This document shows, one piece after another, positions 1 through 5,107 of a stretch of DNA of 5,218 bases. Source of the stretch: Pseudomonadota bacterium (GTDB lineage: Bacteria; Desulfobacterota; Anaeroferrophillalia; Anaeroferrophillales; Anaeroferrophillaceae); contig DQWO01000020.1 of assembly GCA_011042595.1 (NCBI GenBank), positions 1 to 5,218 of the forward strand, in the 5' to 3' direction. Every line of letters starts with the position of its first letter. Position 1 is the stretch's first letter. The notes beneath the pieces are model-generated. The model saw only the letters and a list, made by a program, of their open reading frames with translations. It had not been told where the DNA came from and ran no database searches. Position numbers and translations under genes: made by a program.

Positions 1-322
1 ACAGTTCACGGCAGAGGTTGATAGTTCCTGGATCACTGACGATCAGGGCATCAGGAGGATGGGGGCGCAGGGAAAGAAGAAACGCGGAAAGCGATTCCAG
101 CTCCCGGGGATGGACATAACTGTTAACCGTCAGGTAGGATTTAACCTGGTGGCCCCGGCAGTAGGCAACCACTTTAGACAGCTGCCCGGCGGTGAAATTA
201 CCCGCATGGCGTCGAAGACTGAAATCAGGACCACCGAAATAAACCCCATCAGCACCATAGGCAACGGCAACCTTAAGTTTCTCCCAATTGCCAGCTGGTA
301 CCAGCAGCTCAATCTCAGGCAT
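1..322 (-). CDS. Peptidase U32 family protein, TrhP/YegQ-like (5' part; 3' end beyond window)
   Basis: This is a partial minus-strand gene: 107 codons read without a stop from ATG at 322-320 to the window edge. The N-terminus contains ELLVPAGNWEKLKVAVAYGA and then DGVYFGG, the typical opening of U32 (PF01136) proteins, followed by PDFSLRRHAGNF and, near residues 90-100, DALIVSDPGTINL. The last two resemble E. coli YegQ/TrhP (PRYSLR..., DALIMSDPG) more than the UbiU/UbiV branch. TrhP-type proteins take part in prephenate-dependent 5-hydroxylation of uridine 34 in tRNA; other U32 members act in rRNA or quinone hydroxylation. The 4Fe-4S-ligating cysteines of the family lie further downstream and cannot be checked here. 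An in-frame TGA lies just upstream, so no earlier start exists. AAGGAG sits unusually close to the ATG (about 1 nt). The start overlaps the end of the upstream GntR gene by 8 nt. The family is clear; the exact tRNA role is inferred. Confidence 0.85.
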   Translation of the reverse strand, partial: MPEIELLVPAGNWEKLKVAVAYGADGVYFGGPDFSLRRHAGNFTAGQLSKVVAYCRGHQVKSYLTVNSYVHPRELESLSAFLLSLRPHPPDALIVSDPGTINLCREL

Positions 323-1007
323 TCTCCTTCAGGCTCTTTCCATGCAGGTGGATCTGTTGGGCAATATGGAGAATATTTTTTTCCACCAGCTGACGGACCC
401 GGGTTCCATCATGCTGATGAAAGGCGTCAATAACATCCCCATGGATTTTGGCACAATGGGAAAAAAGCTCCGGCTGCTGAAGGAAAAAACCCTGCAGCCG
501 TTTAATATGAACCATCATCTGGTCATTAAGTTTTTTGAGCTTTTCATTCCCACTTTTAGCCAAAAATACTTGGTGAAGATCCTCATGAATTCGCATATAT
601 TTGACAAAATCATGGCTGGCGATGGCGGCTTTTTCTTCCTCATTCAAGCGCCGCAAACGGTTGATATCCCGCTCGGTCATATGTGGTTCTGCCAAAAAGG
701 CGGAAAAGGCTTCCAGGCAGGCTTTGATCTGGAAATATTCATATAAATCATCAAAGGAAAAATCGCTGACAACCGTACCCCGGCGGGGAATAATGGAAAC
801 AAAACCCTCACTTTCCAGCATCCTGATAGCTTCCCGGATCGGTGTTCGGCTGATGCGTAATTCCTCAGCCAGTTTTGCCTCCGAAATTTTTTCCCCTGGT
901 TTTAACTTCCCGACAATAATCGTTTCCCGGATAAAATTTGCTATTTTATCCGGTAACGGCTGGTGATCAGCAATACTGCTTTCCAGCACATCAATTTTCA
1001 TCATCAT
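315..1007 (-). CDS. GntR family transcriptional regulator, FadR subfamily (FCD domain)
   Basis: This 230-residue protein is a normal length for an FCD-type GntR regulator. Residues about 16-80 form the winged helix-turn-helix: LKPGEKISEAKLAEEL, then SRTPIREAIRMLESEGFV and the wing PRRGTVV are textbook GntR signatures. Residues about 88-215 match the helical FCD effector domain (YFQIKACLEAF, HEDLHQVF...SGNEKL, HGDVIDAFHQHD). Such proteins are cytoplasmic dimers that bind DNA and are released or activated by small acids such as carboxylates or sugar acids; the ligand here is unknown. Three ATG codons stand in a row (1007, 1004, 1001). GAGGT lies 2, 5 and 8 nt before them respectively, so the second or third may be the real start. 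The gene follows the paralogous regulator after 84 nt and overlaps the U32 gene by 8 nt (ATGCCTGA), implying coupled translation. FCD metal-ligand positions look like H141, H145, H189 and N211 rather than the more usual Asp-His-His-His. Confidence 0.93.
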   Translation of the reverse strand: MMMKIDVLESSIADHQPLPDKIANFIRETIIVGKLKPGEKISEAKLAEELRISRTPIREAIRMLESEGFVSIIPRRGTVVSDFSFDDLYEYFQIKACLEAFSAFLAEPHMTERDINRLRRLNEEEKAAIASHDFVKYMRIHEDLHQVFLAKSGNEKLKKLNDQMMVHIKRLQGFFLQQPELFSHCAKIHGDVIDAFHQHDGTRVRQLVEKNILHIAQQIHLHGKSLKENA

Positions 1008-1091
1008 CTACCTCATTCTTTTGCCCTGAATGAACGTAATACCTTGATTTTTCAAAGCTAAATGCTGATAAATAACAGCTAATTGCTTAAC
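1008..1091 (-). other. Intergenic spacer between the two GntR genes
   Basis: This 84-nt spacer separates the stop of the first regulator from the start of the second. No clear terminator is visible, so read-through into the second regulator and the U32 gene is plausible. On the plus strand most of it is a copy of the AGCTAAT-rich repeat described separately. The Shine-Dalgarno-like GAGGT of the second regulator lies at the low-coordinate end of the spacer. Confidence 0.5.
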
Positions 1092-1094
1092 TTA
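1032..1094 (+). repeat. AGCTAAT-rich dispersed repeat, copy A
   Basis: This stretch aligns with 2321-2376 in the same orientation. Shared blocks in order are GAACGTAA, ACCTT, ATTTT, AGCTAAATGC, AGCTAATTG and TTAACTTA, with an internal length difference of about 7 nt. It ends exactly at the stop codon of the upstream (minus-strand) GntR gene. A more diverged copy lies inverted at 2074-2117. The origin is unknown; it may be a small non-autonomous element or a remnant of duplicated intergenic DNA. Confidence 0.6.
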
Positions 1095-1817
1095 TCTCTT
1101 ATCCTCTTGGACCGATAAAAACTCTTTCATCAGTACTTCTCTGCCCAACTTGGCATTGGCTATCATACATTTCTCTGCCATCGCCCCATCATGTTCCTTG
1201 AGAGCCGCAACAATTTTATCATGATCGCTATGCATTTTATTCAAACAGGAACTGGATGAAACAAAAAAACGAAATCGCAGGAACTGTTGTACCAGGTTTG
1301 AGACCACGGCCGTAATTTTATCATTCCCGCAAAGCTCAAGAATGAAATTATGAAATTCATTATGATTCTTGGTCAAACCCGCGACATCCATTTTAGCAGC
1401 ACATTCTTTCATTTTCCGATTAAGGCGTTCCAACTGGACAATCTCCGCATCCGTAATCTTTTCCGCCGCGATGCGGGCCGCATACCCTTCCAGTACCGCT
1501 TTGATCTCGTAAAAATCCTGGATATCTTTTTCATTCAGCTCGGCTACAATTGCCCCTTTGCGCGGAACAATTTTCAAAAAACCTTCCGACTCCAGCTGTC
1601 TGAAAGCTTCTCGAATCGGAGTTCGGCTCAAACCATAACGGCTAGCGATTTCCAGTTCGGTAATCCGCTCTCCCGGTTTGATTTTTTGTTGAATAATCGC
1701 TTCCCGTAGCAGCGCGGCAACCTTTTCACGTAATGTCCGATGGCTGGCAATAATTTCTGATATATTTTTATGCACGACTGGATAATCCCTATTTATTCCT
1801 GAGTTTATAATTTTCAC
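1092..1817 (-). CDS. GntR family transcriptional regulator, FadR subfamily (FCD domain), paralogue of the neighbour
   Basis: From the GTG at 1817 the protein has 241 residues. The winged helix-turn-helix covers about residues 27-92: IKPGERITELEIASRYGL, SRTPIREAFRQLESEGFLKI and the wing VPRKGAIV. The FCD domain follows (FYEIKAVLEGYAARIAAEKI, HNEFHNF...CGNDKI, DHDKIVAALKEHD). Likely metal-site positions are H152, H156, H199 and N221, the same H/H/H/N pattern as in the neighbouring regulator. The family represses or activates transport and catabolic operons in response to small organic acids; the ligand and targets are not deducible here. The start is uncertain. A TTG at 1832 gives the longest frame but has no Shine-Dalgarno. 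The GTG at 1817 has AAGG 3 nt before it. The GTG at 1775 has AGGGA about 10 nt before it and gives the length best matching the paralogue. A promoter with GTATAC cores lies upstream (1916-1966), consistent with autoregulation. Confidence 0.92.
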   Translation of the reverse strand: MKIINSGINRDYPVVHKNISEIIASHRTLREKVAALLREAIIQQKIKPGERITELEIASRYGLSRTPIREAFRQLESEGFLKIVPRKGAIVAELNEKDIQDFYEIKAVLEGYAARIAAEKITDAEIVQLERLNRKMKECAAKMDVAGLTKNHNEFHNFILELCGNDKITAVVSNLVQQFLRFRFFVSSSSCLNKMHSDHDKIVAALKEHDGAMAEKCMIANAKLGREVLMKEFLSVQEDKR

Positions 1818-1858
1818 CTGCCTTGTACTCAAACAAAAATTCTAATTTTTCAAGACAG

Positions 1859-1881
1859 CCATATGGTAAATACGGTAAATT
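1859..1881 (-). repeat. Short tandem direct repeat in the gntR leader
   Basis: On the plus strand GGTAAATAC is followed directly by GGTAAATTA; read from the minus strand this gives two TTTACC units 9 nt apart. It lies between the predicted promoter and the start of the first GntR gene, so it would be in that gene's 5' leader. It could be a protein-binding site or chance in A+T-rich DNA. Confidence 0.3.
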
Positions 1882-1915
1882 AACCCTTAATTTTTTTTTA
1901 AAAATACCGAGTTTA

Positions 1916-1942
1916 AGTATATAGTATACAGCTAAAAGTCAA
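1916..1942 (-). promoter_or_regulatory. Predicted sigma70-type promoter for the GntR/U32 transcription unit
   Basis: Read on the minus strand, TTGACT (1942-1937) is followed after 15 nt by TATACT (1921-1916). The hexamers are close to the -35 and -10 consensus, although the spacer is at the short end of the usable range. Transcription would begin near 1909, leaving a leader of roughly 80-95 nt before the GTG/TTG starts of the first regulator. No other minus-strand hexamer pair in this gap looks as good. Confidence 0.55.
1924..1929. promoter_or_regulatory. Candidate GntR operator core GTATAC inside promoter spacer
   Basis: The palindrome GTATAC lies wholly within the spacer of the predicted minus-strand promoter, where a bound repressor would block RNA polymerase. 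FadR-subfamily regulators such as UxuR/ExuR bind palindromes with a GGTATACC core, so the motif fits a GntR operator. Its flanks are not palindromic, so on its own it is weak evidence; its pairing with the stronger site at 1957-1966 raises interest. Confidence 0.4.
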
Positions 1943-1956
1943 GTGTTTTCTGCCGA

Positions 1957-1966
1957 ATGTATACAT
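1957..1966. promoter_or_regulatory. Candidate GntR operator, perfect palindrome ATGTATACAT
   Basis: This 10-nt perfect palindrome shares the GTATAC core of the site at 1924-1929, with 35 bp between centres. It lies 15 bp upstream of the predicted -35 hexamer. The upstream gene encodes a GntR/FCD protein, so an autoregulatory operator is a reasonable inference. It could instead serve plus-strand transcription toward fapA. Confidence 0.45.
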
Positions 1967-2073
1967 ACTAATAGATATAGAGACAGCCTTAAATGTTAAT
2001 CTTTTTCCACATTGTGCCGAATTAAGGTTTATGGCTTCACAATAACTGTCTTGAGGCCGGTCAATTACTTTAA
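1967..2073. other. Intergenic DNA without recognisable features
   Basis: This is the part of the 1833-2389 gap between the GntR operator region and the repeat cluster. I see no open reading frame with gene-like character, no RNA gene, and no convincing sigma70, sigma54 or sigma28 promoter for fapA on the plus strand. A promoter for the fapA-motAB operon should lie here or nearer the gene but cannot be placed by eye. Confidence 0.4.
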
Positions 2074-2117
2074 CCTGAATTGAGCGATTAGCTTTTAGCC
2101 ATTAACTATCAGCTTAA
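2074..2117 (-). repeat. AGCTAAT-rich dispersed repeat, inverted copy C
   Basis: Read on the minus strand, the 26 nt from 2099 down to 2074 align with 2353-2378 at 19 of 26 positions, and all seven differences are transitions. The similarity continues loosely to about 2117 (AGCTGATAG...AATGGC). The copy is therefore inverted relative to copy B, and the structured element at 2159-2288 lies between the two. In a plus-strand transcript the two arms could form 19 Watson-Crick and 5 G-U pairs with two A-C mismatches. Confidence 0.55.
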
Positions 2118-2158
2118 TGACTCGACTTTCTGAGTTGCATTGCCAGGGACATATTAGC

Positions 2159-2288
2159 AGGATGTTCGGGCTTGGCTCGTAGCGGTATTGGCCGCCGATC
2201 GAATCACACGATGTGATTCGCGGCGGACGCCTCGGAAGCCGGCCATGGACAGCCGGCGAGAATGAGCGAGAGCCATGCCGGAACATCC
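2159..2288 (-). repeat. Structured intergenic repeat element, copy 1 (terminal stem plus two hairpins)
   Basis: The ends 2161-2178 and 2270-2287 pair over about 18 positions with only two mismatches (G-G and T-T). Inside are two further hairpins. In the first, 2192-2197 plus 2200-2207 pair with 2213-2226, giving a 14-bp stem with a 2-nt bulge and loop ACGAT. In the second, GCCGGC at 2238-2243 pairs with GCCGGC at 2252-2257 across an 8-nt loop. The minus strand from 2288 to 2257 is identical over 32 nt to 5145-5176, and the similarity continues to the window end. The element looks like a REP/MITE-type or other structured intergenic repeat. A minus-strand frame of 63 codons (2286-2095) crosses it but is best explained by the repeat. 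Confidence 0.75.
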
Positions 2289-2320
2289 CGGTAAATTTCT
2301 TGCCGCTGTTTTTAGAACAA

Positions 2321-2376
2321 GAACGTAAAACCTTAATTTTGCTCAGCTAAATGCCAAGAGCTAATTGTTTAACTTA
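2321..2376 (+). repeat. AGCTAAT-rich dispersed repeat, copy B
   Basis: This copy aligns with 1032-1094 in direct orientation and with 2074-2099 in inverse orientation. It lies immediately upstream of fapA, and its end (AACTTAGG) contributes most of the gene's Shine-Dalgarno sequence. Repeat-derived sequence has thus become the translation-initiation region of the stator operon's first gene. Confidence 0.6.
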
Positions 2377-2380
2377 GGAA
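2376..2380 (+). promoter_or_regulatory. Ribosome binding site of fapA-like gene, possibly sequestered
   Basis: AGGAA is the only purine-rich motif before the ATG at 2390, with a 9-nt spacer. Its AGG is the end of repeat copy B and is complementary to CCT at 2074-2076 in the inverted copy C. If the transcript begins upstream of 2074, the site could be closed by pairing of the two repeat arms. The site is well supported; its masking is an inference. Confidence 0.5.
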
Positions 2381-2389
2381 CAACTAAAT

Positions 2390-3559
2390 ATGAGCTACCA
2401 AATCACTTTATATTCTCAAAGCCCCCGTCTGGACCCTGTACAGGATTCACAGCAGATTGATTATCACGAACAGCATTTCATTGAAAATGTGGTTGACCGA
2501 CAGGTATTGGCCCGCATCAAGCCATTATCAGAAAATTATTTTCCCGAATCCTCTGAAGTCGAAAACCAGCAATTTTTTGTGGTTGAAGACCCCATTGAAC
2601 TTCTGGGAGAAAATGTTACCATTCCTGAAGAGGATCCACAAATCATTGTCAGCACCACAAATGGCTATGTCAAGGTAGAGAATAATCGCATTGAGGTCCA
2701 TGATACGCTGATCATTGATGGTGATGTCAATTTCAAGACCGGCAATCTCACTTTCATCGGCAAAATCATTGTCAGGGGCTCTGTTTTCTCCGGCTTCAGC
2801 GTCAAGGCAAAGCAGTTAATCGTTGAAGGCAGTATCGAAGGTGCCCATATTGAAATTGATGAAGATCTGATCGTCCGCGGCGGCATTATAGCCTGCCAGG
2901 AAAAAGGCGTCTACTGCGGCGGGACTATTCTGACAAAATATGTTGAAAACTCCCGGATTCAAGCCGGGGGAAATATTTTCATTGAGAAGTCCGCTCTCCA
3001 TAGCCAACTGATAACTGCCAACAGTATAATTTTTCTCCATGAACCGGGAGTTATCGTCGGCGGTTCCTGCCAGGTAAAAAACAGCATTTATGCCAAAATC
3101 GTTGGCGCAAAATGGGCAACAGCCACCAGAATTTCTCTGGGGGTTGATCCCTTCCTGTTGCAGGAAAAGGATAAGCAGGAAGAATATGTTCGCAAAACAC
3201 AAAAAGATCTTCAATCGCTCCAGGATCGCCTGGAAGAAATTCATCTCTTTTTTGAACAGGAGCATGAACAGGTCAGCAGGAAAGAAACAGAAGAACTCCA
3301 GGAAGAGCAGGAACTGCTGCAGGCTAAACTTCTTTATCTTAACGAGCTGGCACTGGTGGAACAGAAAAAACTGAACACCCTTGAAGATGCGATTGCCTTG
3401 GAACAGGAAATCAATGCCAATTGCCGACTCTACGCTTTTGACACTATTTTCCCGGGGGTTGAAATTAACATTAAAGCTTCAAACTTAAAAAACGATTCCA
3501 TACATAAGAGCGTTTTTTATTACGAAGAAAATCAGGAAATCAAAACAGGTAAAACGTAA
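2390..3559 (+). CDS. fapA: DUF342 / FapA family polymer-forming-like protein
   Basis: This 389-residue soluble protein has no signal peptide or membrane segment. Residues about 1-84 are a poorly conserved N-terminal part. Residues about 85-250 form the DUF342 (PF03961) repetitive beta region, with glycine-spaced short strands such as GDVNFKTGNLTFIGKIIVRG, KAKQLIVEGSIEGAHI, DLIVRGGI, TKYVENSRIQAGGNIFI and GVIVGGS. Residues about 257-340 are rich in Glu, Gln, Lys and Leu and likely form a coiled coil. A short beta-like tail (about 345-380, FPGVEINI) follows. Vibrio FapA influences polar flagellar assembly and interacts with the PTS protein EIIA-Glc; in general the family's biochemical role is poorly known. 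The protein is shorter than many FapA proteins, mainly at the N-terminus. The ATG at 2390 has AGGAA 9 nt upstream. The gene ends 3 nt before motA, so the two are almost certainly co-transcribed, supporting a flagellar role. The gene symbol is by family, not proven orthology. Confidence 0.85.
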   Translation: MSYQITLYSQSPRLDPVQDSQQIDYHEQHFIENVVDRQVLARIKPLSENYFPESSEVENQQFFVVEDPIELLGENVTIPEEDPQIIVSTTNGYVKVENNRIEVHDTLIIDGDVNFKTGNLTFIGKIIVRGSVFSGFSVKAKQLIVEGSIEGAHIEIDEDLIVRGGIIACQEKGVYCGGTILTKYVENSRIQAGGNIFIEKSALHSQLITANSIIFLHEPGVIVGGSCQVKNSIYAKIVGAKWATATRISLGVDPFLLQEKDKQEEYVRKTQKDLQSLQDRLEEIHLFFEQEHEQVSRKETEELQEEQELLQAKLLYLNELALVEQKKLNTLEDAIALEQEINANCRLYAFDTIFPGVEINIKASNLKNDSIHKSVFYYEENQEIKTGKT

Positions 3560-3562
3560 GCC

Positions 3563-4327
3563 ATGGATATTGCAACCATAATAGGAATTGTCGCCGGAGC
3601 AGGGTTAATTATTGCCGCTATCCTGATGGGCAGCGGCCTGGGCGCATTTATTGATGTTCCATCAGTTCTCGTCGTTATTGGCGGCTCGGTTGCCGCCATG
3701 CTGATTGCCTTCCCCCTTGATCGGGTCATCGGATCAATCAAAATCGCCCTGAAAGCCTTTTTCAGCCCGAAAACAAGTCCGGAAGAAATCATTGAGAAAG
3801 TTGTCGGCCTGGCGGTAAAAGCGAGAAAGGAAAGTATAATCGCCCTGGAAAAAGAAGAAATTGATGATCCCTTCCTGGCTAAGGGCATTCGCCTGGTTGT
3901 CGATGGCACCGCCCCCAGCCTGGTGCAGGCCATTTTAAAAACCGAAATAGGATTTATGAAACAGCGGCATCTAAGTGGCCAGAAAGTTTTTAAAACCCTC
4001 GGAGCCCTGGGCCCGGCTTTTGGTATGATTGGAACCCTTATCGGCCTGGTGCAGATGCTCCAGAATCTCAGTGACCCCGGCTCCATCGGCCCCTCAATGG
4101 CCGTGGCCCTGTTGACCACTTTTTACGGAGCTGTGCTGGCAAACCTGATAGCCATTCCCATTGCCGAAAAGCTGGGTGGCAAGTCGGCAGAGGAAGTCCT
4201 GATGATGGAGGTAGTCATCCAGGGTGTTCTTTCCATCCTTGAAGGTGACAACCCGATTATTGTCCGAAGTAAGCTGGAGGCTTTTCTAAGTCCCAATCTG
4301 CGTCAGACCCAGCAGGAAGAAGCATAA
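3563..4327 (+). CDS. motA: Flagellar stator subunit MotA (PomA-like)
   Basis: This 254-residue inner-membrane protein is the usual PomA length. Four membrane segments lie at about residues 5-25, 33-52, 148-167 and 178-201, with a large cytoplasmic loop between the second and third. The loop carries the charged cluster R88, K89, E96, E98 and E99, matching residues that in MotA/PomA contact FliG of the rotor. Proline 151 (GPAFGMIGTLIGLV) corresponds to MotA Pro173. D31 (FIDVPS), T158 and T185/T186 (LLTTFYGA) line up with PomA residues linked to sodium conduction. Five copies of MotA surround two of MotB to make the ion-driven torque generator. The start has only a weak Shine-Dalgarno, but it follows the fapA stop by 3 nt, so coupled translation is likely. 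The stop TAA overlaps the motB ATG by one base. The family is certain; sodium rather than proton use is inferred. Confidence 0.95.
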   Translation: MDIATIIGIVAGAGLIIAAILMGSGLGAFIDVPSVLVVIGGSVAAMLIAFPLDRVIGSIKIALKAFFSPKTSPEEIIEKVVGLAVKARKESIIALEKEEIDDPFLAKGIRLVVDGTAPSLVQAILKTEIGFMKQRHLSGQKVFKTLGALGPAFGMIGTLIGLVQMLQNLSDPGSIGPSMAVALLTTFYGAVLANLIAIPIAEKLGGKSAEEVLMMEVVIQGVLSILEGDNPIIVRSKLEAFLSPNLRQTQQEEA

Positions 4328-5079
4328 TGGCAGAAGAACAGCAGCAGGAAACTGAATGTGAAGAGTGTGAGGAAGGGGCCCCCGCCTGGATGGCCACTTT
4401 TGCCGATTTGGCCACCCTGCTGATGACCTTTTTTGTCCTCCTGCTTTCCTTTTCCAACATGGATGTGGTGAAATTCAGAACCATGCTCGGCTCGGTTAAA
4501 GACGCTTTTGGCACGGTTACCGAAAACCCCGGAGATTTTGAAGAACGATCCAGCACTCCAATTTCCATTCAGTTATCTGAAAAAGAGAGCAGCATGATTG
4601 ATATGCTGGAAATGGGGGATAAGGTCAAGCAGGCCATTGAAGACCATGAGCTGGAGAATGAAGCGGAAGTCACTATTGATGAAAATGGCGTAACCCTCAA
4701 AATCACCGGCAAACTGATGTTTGATGCCGGTTCAGCCAGTATCAAAGAAGACTTTAAATCATTTCTTGATACCATTACCAAGATTATCAACGAAAACAAC
4801 TATCCGGTTGCCATTGAAGGACATACGGATAATATTCCCATGACTTCGTCCCCTCTTTATCCTTCCAACTGGGAACTCTCTTCTTCCCGGGCTACCGCGG
4901 TTTTACGTTATCTGGTTGAAAAAAAAGGTATCCCGGCAAAACGGCTGATGGCAGTAGGTTATGCCGACACCCGGCCGCTGGTTCCCAATGACAGCCCTGA
5001 AAATCGGGCTAAAAACCGCCGGGTTGAATTTCACTTCATGAAGGAAACCCCTGTCACTAATCCACCGGAAGCCGGATAA
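4327..5079 (+). CDS. motB: Flagellar stator subunit MotB (PomB-like), OmpA-type peptidoglycan-binding
   Basis: This 250-residue protein has a short acidic cytoplasmic tail with C11-x-x-C14, one membrane helix at about 21-43, and a periplasmic C-terminus. D27 in WMATFADLATLLM is the essential ion-binding aspartate. The helix and its exit (FFVLLLSFSNMDVVKF) resemble sodium-type PomB/MotS more than proton-type MotB. A plug-like amphipathic segment (about 46-62) follows. The OmpA domain (about 113-238) shows FDAGSASIK, GHTDN at 165-169, YPSNWELSSSRA and NRAKNRRVEF, the peptidoglycan-binding signature that anchors the stator. The linker between membrane and OmpA domain is short, and the protein is compact compared with about 310 residues for E. 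coli MotB and Vibrio PomB. The start ATG overlaps the motA stop (TAATG), with AGGAAG about 7 nt upstream. It is the last gene of the operon here. Confidence 0.95.
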   Translation: MAEEQQQETECEECEEGAPAWMATFADLATLLMTFFVLLLSFSNMDVVKFRTMLGSVKDAFGTVTENPGDFEERSSTPISIQLSEKESSMIDMLEMGDKVKQAIEDHELENEAEVTIDENGVTLKITGKLMFDAGSASIKEDFKSFLDTITKIINENNYPVAIEGHTDNIPMTSSPLYPSNWELSSSRATAVLRYLVEKKGIPAKRLMAVGYADTRPLVPNDSPENRAKNRRVEFHFMKETPVTNPPEAG

Positions 5080-5107
5080 ACCTGAAAATATGTTGCAAGA
5101 ACCTAAC

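Noticed and set aside
59..433. 124-codon plus-strand frame
   Set aside because: It spans the ends of two overlapping minus-strand genes with clear family signatures (U32 and GntR) and shows no recognisable domain; an antisense shadow.
288..966. Plus-strand frames of 152 and 121 codons
   Set aside because: Both are antisense to the well-supported second GntR gene and have no family features.
1350..1709. 119-codon plus-strand frame
   Set aside because: Antisense to the first GntR gene, whose helix-turn-helix and FCD motifs are clear.
2095..2286. 63-codon minus-strand frame starting MFRHGSRSF
   Set aside because: It runs almost entirely over the structured inverted repeat. The same N-terminal residues would be encoded by copy 2 at 5148 onward, and there is no domain or plausible ribosome binding site. 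It is a by-product of the repeat.
2159..2288. CRISPR array or insertion sequence
   Set aside because: The repeats are palindromic modules rather than regularly spaced units with spacers, and no transposase gene lies in the window.
1833..2389. Possible riboswitch or tRNA in the long intergenic gap
   Set aside because: I could not match tRNA features or any known riboswitch core. The secondary structure present is explained by inverted repeats.
1967..2389. Sigma54 or sigma28 promoter for the fapA-motAB operon
   Set aside because: No GG-N10-GC pair with the proper context (TGGCAC-N5-TTGC) and no TAAA-N15-GCCGATAA match was found; partial hits such as TTGAGG with a 17-nt spacer lack a usable -10.
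2816..3265. 149-codon minus-strand frame inside the fapA-like gene
   Set aside because: Antisense to the DUF342 repeat region; its composition simply mirrors the opposite strand.
3532..4119. 195-codon minus-strand frame inside motA
   Set aside because: Long, but entirely antisense to motA, whose membrane segments and key residues are all intact.
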